Assembly: GCA_018701105.1 (NCBI GenBank)
Contig: JABIWD010000001.1
Location: forward strand, 1 to 9,998
Reading direction: 5' to 3'
DNA length: 9,998 nucleotides
Source of the DNA: Candidatus Uhrbacteria bacterium
GTDB taxonomy: Bacteria; Patescibacteriota; Patescibacteriia; UBA9934; UBA11717
The notes beneath the pieces were generated by a model that saw nothing but the letters and a program-made list of their open reading frames with translations, made no database searches and was not told the origin of the DNA. This document shows, piece after piece, positions 1 to 4,783 of this stretch. How positions within the stretch are numbered: the first letter of the stretch is position 1; the number at the start of each line of letters is the position of its first letter. The translations under genes were made by a program, and so were the position numbers.

Positions 1-1035
1 GCAGATCTGCATGGATTCTCGTCGACTTACTTTGAGGACGGCCTCCTGCTCCTTTCACGCGAGGTAACTGACATTGATAAGGACTACAAACAGATCCATA
101 AATTTTTCACAGAGAAAGTTACAACCGGACTTAGGCTGATCTACTCAGTCGGTGTACCATCGATCACTTTCCGAAAGAGACGGGAGCATGCGCATACCAC
201 TATTGTCCTCAGTGCACGTGTATCAGAGAAGCAAGCATCAGAGTTCATGGCTGAACATGATGACGAGATAAGTTTTATTGCAAAGAATAAAGGTCACAAA
301 GTCTATTTTGGAAAGAAGCACATCGTAATTGAAGCGAAATCGAGTTCATCCGTCGTAACACGGAAGATTGTCTCATCAATGATCTTCTTCAGAGAGTTCG
401 AAAATCGCTTGAACAAATTCTTGAACCTTCATCGCAAAGTTTGGAGCGGAATTCAGGAAATACGAGAAAAGAAACGCATCCGACTAAAAGATCTACCAGA
501 TATCAGGGACTCCCTGCTCGACAACCAACGTGACCTGGCTATCGTCAGAGCTCGGCTAGGTCAAATGAGCGATTATCTGGAAGAGCGCAAAACGGAGATC
601 GATGAATTTGGGTACGCCGACCACCTACGAAAGCTCGAGGCATACAGATTTGGAAAAATGCGGACGAATGCCGCATACATGCGTCGGTTATGGAACATGC
701 TTGAGGATTACATTGGATCTACACTCAAGATCATCGACCTGATGTACCAAGACAACATCCAAAAGCAGTTGAACGTACAGCAGTTTATCTTCCTTGTTGG
801 AGCCATAGCTGGTGTAGTAGGCCTTGGTAAACTAGCCGACTCTCAGCTCGTGATCACGACATCGGACGGTGGAATGGGCTATACAGGAGCATTACTACTA
901 TTCGGAAGTCTAGCTATTGCTATCTCTGTGACGATTTTCATTGCGGTCAAGATATTAATACCGGCCCTAATGGGACTGCGGATCAAAAAGGCTTTCGGAG
1001 AGAAGAAACTGTTCAAAGAGGAGAAGTCAGAATAA
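1..1035 (+). CDS. Coiled-coil protein with two C-terminal membrane helices (5' partial)
   Basis: The reading frame is open from the first base, so the gene starts outside the window; 344 residues are visible and it ends at TAA 1033-1035. An internal ATG at 247 is in frame, but the 82 codons before it read as ordinary protein, so it is not the start. The visible part has a mixed alpha/beta N-terminal region (about residues 1-115), a long charged helical stretch rich in E, K, R and L (about 120-255, probable coiled coil), then two hydrophobic segments (about 262-279 and 297-325) and a short basic/acidic tail. A soluble helical domain followed by two closely spaced C-terminal helices recalls the CorA/RMD1 layout. 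However, the CorA GMN signature is absent; the loop has GGMGY at about 290-294. I would call it a membrane protein of unknown function. A terminator follows directly, so it ends its transcript. Confidence 0.85.
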   Translation, partial: ADLHGFSSTYFEDGLLLLSREVTDIDKDYKQIHKFFTEKVTTGLRLIYSVGVPSITFRKRREHAHTTIVLSARVSEKQASEFMAEHDDEISFIAKNKGHKVYFGKKHIVIEAKSSSSVVTRKIVSSMIFFREFENRLNKFLNLHRKVWSGIQEIREKKRIRLKDLPDIRDSLLDNQRDLAIVRARLGQMSDYLEERKTEIDEFGYADHLRKLEAYRFGKMRTNAAYMRRLWNMLEDYIGSTLKIIDLMYQDNIQKQLNVQQFIFLVGAIAGVVGLGKLADSQLVITTSDGGMGYTGALLLFGSLAIAISVTIFIAVKILIPALMGLRIKKAFGEKKLFKEEKSE

Positions 1036-1049
1036 ATATTGAAAACAAA

Positions 1050-1080
1050 AACGCCGATCTAATGATCGGTGTTCTTTTTT
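1050..1080 (+). terminator. Intrinsic terminator, probably bidirectional
   Basis: A 10-bp stem with a TAAT loop, core CCGATC/GATCGG, starts 15 bases after the stop of the membrane protein and is followed by CTTTTTT. A G.U pair in the plus-strand stem becomes an A.C mismatch on the minus strand. The minus-strand reading still leaves a solid stem followed by a T-rich run (GTTTTTGTTTT), so it can also end the minus-strand RNA arriving from the right. Confidence 0.85.
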
Positions 1081-2091
1081 CCGGATCGTCGCTGTGTTCT
1101 TCGACGTAGGCAAGCCTGCGTCATGATTTCTGGAAGTACGTTCGCGAGCGATCTAGATTCTCTCCCATCTGGGCATCAGGTCTCTCAGCTGATGCGCAGG
1201 TGGGAGCCCCGGTCGACGCAGATGCGACGACCGGGGAGAAAGGGTGAATTAGGGCTACGTAAGAACCCATATCCGTTGCAAGTGTTACTCCCGTCAGGAA
1301 GTCTACGAAGGCGGAGCGACCCAACCTAACACTGCTTTGACCATTCGTTTGCCACCGACACTTGCGTGTAGATGACCAGAGCCGATGAAATTCGGCCGTC
1401 CTGCGGGTACAGGACTGATAAACCATGTGTGTTCTCAGCAGAAAGAGTTGGCTGGCCGGCCTTTACTCTAACTACCTGACGGCCGAGGGAGGGGCACTCC
1501 AACGACACGTCATTTTATCCTTCCACGCAAGCGCAGAAGGTTAGGTCCTTCTACACATGATTTCCGCAAGACGTACGCCCCAGCTTAAGTCCGAAGACCA
1601 CTGGATTGTGGTCCACTGGTTTAGAGTGGATAGGTAACTAGTCTCTTGCAGTTGGCGAACAGAGTTCGCAACTAATGCATGCTTGCGTGGTTGGAGGCCA
1701 CATCAAGCACTAACTTCCGCCAGGGTTTCCATGCCCTAGAAGATACAGCCTTTCGTGTTTCCACGTGAATCACCCCGAGAGGCAATCCAAATCGTTTGAT
1801 GTACGGAGATCAAACCCCGCCGATAAAGTACTGAATGGCGCTATACATGGTTGGGCCGAAGCCTTCCCCATCCCTACGGTACCGACCCGTAAGTTTCCCT
1901 CTGTTACCAGAAGTTATCTTTGACCCCGAAGGATCTAGGGTGTGCCAAACACCCTGTGCCTTCCAACCACCCAGGCTGGACTGCGTTACGAGGACCGAAA
2001 TCCTCGATACTTGATGTGTTTTCCTCTTTACGAGGTTGTACAGAACATGTCGAGCTGGTTAACGCTTTCGTTGTGTTCACCACTCTCGAAC
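1050..2091 (-). ncRNA. Candidate ~1.0 kb structured non-coding RNA, class unknown
   Basis: No frame here reads like protein; the open stretches are short, lack ribosome-binding sites and have skewed composition. Perfect or near-perfect hairpins occur along the whole length, for example 1103-1122, 1162-1206 (10-bp outer and 7-bp inner stems), 1207-1236, 1381-1396, 1398-1415, 1651-1672, 1680-1709, 1794-1815, 1938-1954 and 1990-2005. A longer-range 8-bp pairing joins 1278-1285 and 1358-1365. Strand evidence favours minus: a TTGACA-17-TAGAGT promoter at 2126-2098, UUCG loops at 1922-1935, 1854-1863, 1589-1598 and 1990-2005, a GAAA loop closed by CGTG/CACG at 1754-1765, and a terminator at the far end. 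Against this, the hairpins at 1103-1122 and 1162-1206 pair slightly better as plus-strand RNA. I saw no signature of 16S or 23S rRNA, RNase P RNA, tmRNA or a group II domain V. Size and ornateness resemble large RNAs such as OLE, GOLLD and ROOL, but no sequence identity to them was recognised. Ends are approximate. Confidence 0.7.
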
Positions 2092-2097
2092 AAAGGC

Positions 2098-2126
2098 ACT
2101 CTATCACGATCCCCAGATCTTGTCAA
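2098..2126 (-). promoter_or_regulatory. Sigma-70-type promoter of the large RNA
   Basis: On the minus strand, TTGACA (2126-2121) is followed by a 17-base spacer and TAGAGT (2103-2098). The -35 is perfect and the -10 matches 4 of 6. The start would be near 2091, at the right edge of the hairpin-rich region, and no coding start follows. Confidence 0.65.
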
Positions 2127-2164
2127 GCCCTACCGCATCCGCTCAGGATTCGAGGCCAATCTCA

Positions 2165-2197
2165 GCAAAGAAAAGAGTCCGGACATTCCGGACTCTT
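2165..2197 (-). terminator. Minus-strand intrinsic terminator
   Basis: An 11-bp perfect stem (2173-2183 with 2187-2197, core AGAGTCCGGA) encloses a 3-base loop. Read on the minus strand it runs into TTTTCTTT; read on the plus strand it is followed by ATAGTC, so it works only leftwards. It lies about 40 bases upstream of the large-RNA -35 box and would insulate that RNA from leftward read-through. Confidence 0.7.
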
Positions 2198-2255
2198 ATA
2201 GTCTCATATATACCGATATCGGCCCATATTGCGTACGCCGTGCCCGTACTGCCCC

Positions 2256-2284
2256 TTGACAGATTCCACGATATCTGTTATATT
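2256..2284 (+). promoter_or_regulatory. Strong sigma-70-type promoter
   Basis: TTGACA (2256-2261), a 17-base spacer and TATATT (2279-2284) predict a start near 2291. A GTACG/CGTAC inverted pair (2233-2237 and 2245-2249) lies just upstream, with a 10-bp palindrome CCGATATCGG at 2213-2222; either could be an operator, but no protein is linked to them. Confidence 0.75.
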
Positions 2285-2352
2285 CCCTCTGCAATCGCTT
2301 GACCGCGATGGTGAAACAAGGCCCACGTGGCCGAACGCACGAAGGAGAGGCG

Positions 2353-2385
2353 ATGACGAAGGAGATTATCATGAACGGCATGTAG
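2353..2385 (+). CDS. Micro-ORF with strong ribosome-binding site (doubtful)
   Basis: ATG 2353 follows GAAGGAGAGG and encodes MTKEIIMNGM before TAG. A second in-frame ATG at 2371 has its own AAGGAG (2359-2364) six bases upstream. The frame also opens at ATG 2308 (25 codons) but without a ribosome-binding site. It may be a leader or regulatory peptide within the 2291-2650 transcript, or chance; there is no downstream gene on this strand for it to control. Confidence 0.25.
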   Translation: MTKEIIMNGM

Positions 2386-2588
2386 ATCTCGGGTCAGAAC
2401 TGGCCTACAACAACAATCCTAGCTACGAGAAGTACCACGAAGCCCGAGATGATCAGGTGAGTAACGAGCGAAGCTCGTCGCACACCAGAGTGAAACAGCT
2501 CGACCTACAGGGTCGTGTCTTCAAAAACGAAATCCCGTTTCATTCTCATCATCCCGGAGGTACCCATGTTCGGATGCTAGGAGCAACC

Positions 2589-2641
2589 CCCGCAACAGCT
2601 CTGTTGCGGGACTCAAAACCCCGCGACATCTGTCCGCGGGG
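2589..2641. terminator. Double-hairpin terminator between convergent units
   Basis: Two GC-rich hairpins in tandem: 2589-2597 paired with 2602-2610 (9 bp, loop GCTC), and 2619-2625 paired with 2635-2641 (7 bp, CCCCGCG). Leftwards the second hairpin is followed by TTTTGAG; rightwards a loose T-rich tail ends in TTTTTTCTTT at about 2656. The pair can end the minus-strand TrmB-like transcript and the plus-strand 2291 transcript. Confidence 0.65.
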
Positions 2642-2653
2642 CTTGTATTTGTA

Positions 2654-3400
2654 CTATTTTTTCTTTAACTCGCAAACTTTCCATGCCGTTTGGAATAGCG
2701 CAACCGCCGTATCTGCAAAAGCCTGGTTCTCCACGATTATCGCGACCATTTTTCCTACAAACGTCACGAATGCGACACGGTTATCGTAAATCCATATGTC
2801 TCCGTGAAATTCCAGGACGTCTTTTGGTAATTTACAGTATTCCACACCTTCACGACCCTCCCCTTGCACGTCACCGACATGCAACAACTTAATCACGGGC
2901 ACTTTGCTGGAAAGTTTCTGCGCCTCAGCCACATCTTTCTTCTCCAAGAATGTATAGATGTCATTCATGTTGGAGACCTCGTACAAAAACTTCGGCTTAG
3001 CCTTTCCAAGGTCCGAGAACAACGCGTAAAGCGCTTCGTCACCTTCATAGAATCGCACGGTAGGCTTCTCTCCACCTGCCATCATCTTAATCTCAGGCAT
3101 GACTCGCTTCAATGTCTGAAGCTCGTCCTTCATGTTCTCCACGTGATCCTTGAAATAGTTCACGACGCGGTCTGGCTCCTCTGCCGCAAAGAAAGTTTTC
3201 TTCCCTCTCTCGAACGTGGACAATAACCCACGCTTTTTTAGAGTCTTCACCGTGTCATACGTCGCCGTACGCGACAATCGCGCCTTCTTTGCAATGTCCT
3301 GAACACTCGTAGGGCCAAGCGATAAGCTCGCTAAGTAGACCTTGGACTCTGAATCAGATAAACCTAGCTTTGTGAAAATTTTGAAAATGTCTGTTGCCAT
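2654..3400 (-). CDS. TrmB-family HTH transcriptional regulator
   Basis: This 248-residue protein probably binds DNA in the cytoplasm; TrmB-type regulators commonly respond to sugars or other small ligands. Residues about 10-75 form the winged helix-turn-helix: a LGLSDSESKVYLASL start, the SVQDIAKKARLSRTATYDTVKTL core and a GLLSTFERGKKTFF wing. Residues about 80-105 are a short charged helix likely to dimerise. The rest (about 110-245) resembles the C-terminal sensor domain of TrmB-like proteins, including EFHGDIWIYDNRVAFVTF near the end. No ligand can be assigned. A TATACT -10 box lies only 9 bases before the ATG and no Shine-Dalgarno is present, so the message is probably leaderless. It ends at TAG just before the double-hairpin terminator. 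Targets are unknown; the neighbouring RNA units are only candidates by position. Confidence 0.85.
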   Translation of the reverse strand: MATDIFKIFTKLGLSDSESKVYLASLSLGPTSVQDIAKKARLSRTATYDTVKTLKKRGLLSTFERGKKTFFAAEEPDRVVNYFKDHVENMKDELQTLKRVMPEIKMMAGGEKPTVRFYEGDEALYALFSDLGKAKPKFLYEVSNMNDIYTFLEKKDVAEAQKLSSKVPVIKLLHVGDVQGEGREGVEYCKLPKDVLEFHGDIWIYDNRVAFVTFVGKMVAIIVENQAFADTAVALFQTAWKVCELKKK

Positions 3401-3409
3401 ATTGGTATT

Positions 3410-3415
3410 AGTATA
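3410..3415 (-). promoter_or_regulatory. -10 box giving a probable leaderless TrmB-like mRNA
   Basis: TATACT on the minus strand (3415-3410) places the transcription start near 3403, about three bases before the ATG at 3400. No good -35 is visible, and the expected -35 position lies next to the preceding gene's terminator hairpin. Confidence 0.5.
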
Positions 3416-3424
3416 TCATGCTAT

Positions 3425-3458
3425 GGAGAAAATCATCCCCGGGCCAGCAAGCCCGGGG
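3425..3458 (-). terminator. Intrinsic terminator of the coiled-coil gene
   Basis: An 8-bp GC-only stem (3437-3444 with 3451-3458, CCCCGGGC) follows the 73-aa gene's stop on the minus strand and is followed by ATGATTTTCT. The T-run is moderate. Confidence 0.7.
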
Positions 3459-3466
3459 AGAAGCGT

Positions 3467-3688
3467 TCATCCTGTTTTGGCACGAGCTCCCGAGAGCCGC
3501 GCGATGGTCTCTTTGAGCTCTGCGTTTTCCTGCGCCAATCTGTCGTTCTCCCCTTCTATCCAGTCGCACCTCCGATTGAGAGCTCTGTTCTCCACGATTA
3601 CGGCATCGTACTTCCCATCGATCTCCCTCAACTCCTGCATTGCGCGCTGAACGTGGTTCTTGACGAGAACGCCCGGTCGGCTTCCCAT
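3467..3688 (-). CDS. Small coiled-coil protein, 73 aa, unknown function
   Basis: I do not recognise this gene. It is soluble and charged, with no signal peptide or membrane segment. After a short basic start (MGSRPGVLVKNH), most of it is one predicted helix with heptad-like hydrophobic spacing (IEGENDRLAQENAELKETIA), typical of a short leucine-zipper-like coiled coil that dimerises. Two ATGs lie close together. The one at 3688 sits 7 bases after the AGGAGG Shine-Dalgarno, while the ATG at 3694 is only one base from it, so 3688 is preferred. The gene has its own promoter and terminator and is therefore monocistronic. Codons are richer in G and C than in the TrmB-like gene. It could be a structural or nucleoid-associated factor or a dimeric adaptor; nothing in the sequence decides this. 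Confidence 0.75.
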   Translation of the reverse strand: MGSRPGVLVKNHVQRAMQELREIDGKYDAVIVENRALNRRCDWIEGENDRLAQENAELKETIARLSGARAKTG

Positions 3689-3715
3689 GATCATACCTCC
3701 TAGTGGGTTACTTAC

Positions 3716-3744
3716 AGGTTACGGAGATTTGCGTAATGTGTCAA
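3716..3744 (-). promoter_or_regulatory. Promoter of the 73-aa coiled-coil gene
   Basis: On the minus strand, TTGACA (3744-3739) is followed by a 17-base spacer and TAACCT (3721-3716). The -35 is perfect and directly abuts the T-tract of the upstream terminator. The -10 is weak (3 of 6). The leader would be about 20 bases and includes the AGGAGG. Confidence 0.6.
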
Positions 3745-3776
3745 AAATAAATCCCGCAAGGCAGCCGCCTTCCGGG
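3745..3776 (-). terminator. Intrinsic terminator of the 74-aa gene
   Basis: A stem of 9 pairs with one G.G mismatch (3753-3762 with 3767-3776, loop AGCC) is followed on the minus strand by ATTTATTTTTG. It lies 14 bases beyond the 74-aa gene's stop, and its tail merges with the next gene's TTGACA. Confidence 0.8.
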
Positions 3777-3789
3777 AATCGTGTCCGTC

Positions 3790-4014
3790 TCACTCAGGCT
3801 TGCCCTCATCGGGGTCCACGAGCGTGGCGATGTTCAGAATCGCAGGACCTGAGCTCGCACTGCGTACCACACGGAGCGTACGATGCTCCCGCGATGCCTG
3901 AGGTTTCCCGGCGCCGGAAGAAAGCAACGCCGAGTCTTCGAATGCACGCCCATCTCGCGGAATCCAGAGCGAGCACGTGCCGCCCAGATCCAACATCAAT
4001 CCCAACTGTCTCAT
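3790..4014 (-). CDS. Orphan small protein, 74 aa
   Basis: Unrecognised. ATG 4014 is preceded by AGAGGTG with a 5-base gap, a good Shine-Dalgarno, and the frame ends at TGA 3792-3790. The product starts with a mildly hydrophobic beta-like stretch (MRQLGLMLDLGGTCSLWIPR), has a polar middle rich in S, G and R, and a second hydrophobic patch (GPAILNIATLVDPDEG). It is too short and polar for a membrane protein and has no signal peptide. A complete promoter, ribosome-binding site and terminator enclose exactly this ORF, which is the main argument that it is real. Codons are GC-rich, like the other orphan genes here. No function is proposed. Confidence 0.6.
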   Translation of the reverse strand: MRQLGLMLDLGGTCSLWIPRDGRAFEDSALLSSGAGKPQASREHRTLRVVRSASSGPAILNIATLVDPDEGKPE

Positions 4015-4070
4015 AATCGCACCTCTATCCTTGAATCTCTAGACGAAAGGTCTCGCCAAAGAGCACTTGT

Positions 4071-4099
4071 ACTATAACAAGAGAGCGGAATGCTAACAA
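4071..4099 (-). promoter_or_regulatory. Promoter of the 74-aa gene
   Basis: On the minus strand, TTGTTA (4099-4094) is followed by a 17-base spacer and TATAGT (4076-4071). This predicts a start near 4064 and a leader of about 50 bases carrying the AGAGGTG ribosome-binding site. It is divergent from the Hsp20 promoter. Confidence 0.55.
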
Positions 4100-4141
4100 A
4101 ATCATCCGTAAACATCAAGACTAAACTCATCCACAGAAAAT

Positions 4142-4173
4142 CACTATCGATAGTGCGGTTTTTCCTCTATAAT
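4142..4173 (+). promoter_or_regulatory. Hsp20 operon promoter with overlapping palindrome
   Basis: A perfect TATAAT lies at 4168-4173. The -35 region 17 bases upstream falls inside a perfect 14-bp palindrome CACTATCGATAGTG (4142-4155) instead of a TTGACA. A palindrome over the -35 is a typical repressor or activator position. It is not CIRCE. The predicted start near 4180 leaves only about 5 bases before the Hsp20 ATG. Confidence 0.65.
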
Positions 4174-4184
4174 GAAGAGTATAT

Positions 4185-4565
4185 ATGGATGGAAACAAGC
4201 TTTCGGTCGGAACAAAACAAGAAGATTGGCCAGATGTTGCTGAAGGGCAGCTATCTGTTGATATTTTTGAAACCGATAATGACCTTGTGGTACAGTCAGC
4301 CATCGCCGGAGTGAAGGCTGAAGACCTGGATATATACGTGAATGCAGACATGGTGACCGTCAGAGGGTCTCGACAAAGAGACAGCCGGATGGAGACTGCT
4401 ACCATGCACTATGAAGAATGTTTCTGGGGAGCTTTCTCAAGAACCATCATCTTGCCAGCTCACGTATCCGCAACGAGCGCAGATGCAGAGCTCAAAGATG
4501 GCGTGCTCACAATCACACTGCCAAAAGCAAACAAAGGGGGTATCTCAATACCGGTAAAGGATTAA
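4185..4565 (+). CDS. Hsp20 / alpha-crystallin small heat-shock protein
   Basis: This 126-residue protein is an ATP-independent holdase chaperone of the cytoplasm that binds unfolding proteins and forms oligomers. The alpha-crystallin domain spans about residues 22-115, with the family pattern LSVDIFETDNDLVVQSAIAG at the start and the hallmark DGVLTITLPK at about 105-114. The C-terminal tail carries an I-x-I/V oligomerisation motif (ISIPV, 120-124). The N-terminal arm is short, and total length is at the small end of the family. The ATG has no clear Shine-Dalgarno and lies a few bases after the predicted transcription start, so translation is probably leaderless. It is the first gene of an operon with a 71-aa protein and the VanW protein. 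The palindrome over the -35 suggests dedicated control, plausibly stress-related, though the sequence does not show which regulator. Confidence 0.93.
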   Translation: MDGNKLSVGTKQEDWPDVAEGQLSVDIFETDNDLVVQSAIAGVKAEDLDIYVNADMVTVRGSRQRDSRMETATMHYEECFWGAFSRTIILPAHVSATSADAELKDGVLTITLPKANKGGISIPVKD

Positions 4566-4567
4566 AT

Positions 4568-4783
4568 ATGGATACACAATCAGCGAAAGTAACTAAAGTG
4601 ACCGAAGATTCGGTCGTTCTTTCTATTCAGGATCAAAAGATTGATTGGCCAAAAGAGCACCTAGGCTCAGTAAAGGAAGGTGACGAGGTATTCATAGCCG
4701 TGATGAGCTCAGCCGATATAGACAAACACAAAAACGATATTGCAAAGTCGATGCTTAACTCAGTGCTCAATCCAAAATCATGA
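4568..4783 (+). CDS. Small conserved-looking protein, 71 aa, DUF3006-like appearance
   Basis: ATG 4568 lies two bases after the Hsp20 stop, and the TGA overlaps the next ATG (ATGA at 4780), so it is translationally coupled on both sides. The product is acidic and soluble. The first ~50 residues alternate like a small beta-barrel (KVTKVTEDSVVLSIQDQKID, then a turn and EGDEVFIAV), followed by a C-terminal helix (about 52-68). The sequence VxxDSVVL...IxWPKEHL...VKEGDEV recalls DUF3006-type proteins, but this is by eye and unconfirmed. The role is unknown; co-transcription with Hsp20 and the VanW protein suggests envelope or stress maintenance only by association. Confidence 0.75.
   Translation: MDTQSAKVTKVTEDSVVLSIQDQKIDWPKEHLGSVKEGDEVFIAVMSSADIDKHKNDIAKSMLNSVLNPKS

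Larger units (their letters stand above)
2291..2650 (+). ncRNA. ~360-nt transcript of unknown class (structured RNA, possibly carrying micro-ORFs)
   Basis: The unit has its own near-consensus promoter and ends in a double hairpin before the convergent TrmB-like gene. It contains hairpins at 2294-2309, 2320-2332 and 2464-2478 (ACGAGC-GAA-GCTCGT), a long-range 8-bp stem joining 2386-2393 and 2443-2450, and the hairpins 2589-2610 and 2619-2641. No ordinary protein gene fits. The only long plus-strand frame across it (2229 onward) starts upstream of the promoter and has no stop before the terminator. Two very short ORFs do have good Shine-Dalgarno sequences: ATG 2353 (10 codons) and an ATG at about 2566 that stops after 4 codons. 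RNase P RNA, tmRNA and SRP RNA signatures were looked for and not found. A dual-function small RNA is possible. Confidence 0.55.

Noticed and set aside
1050..2091. rRNA fragment, RNase P RNA, tmRNA or group I/II intron
   Set aside because: Hallmark sequences of these RNAs were looked for on both strands and not seen. AGAGACTAG near 1640 recalls a group I R element, but no partner S element was found.
1069..2259. Several 60-105-codon frames on both strands within the hairpin-rich region
   Set aside because: They overlap each other on both strands, lack ribosome-binding sites, and have compositions rich in R, S, C and P typical of translated structured RNA.
2229..2789. 186-codon plus-strand open frame
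   Set aside because: It starts upstream of a strong promoter, runs without a stop through both terminator hairpins and into the antisense of the TrmB-like gene, and has no ribosome-binding site.
4124..4136. DnaA-box-like TCATCCACA
   Set aside because: A single near-match with no cluster of boxes, no AT-rich unwinding region and no replication gene nearby; probably chance.
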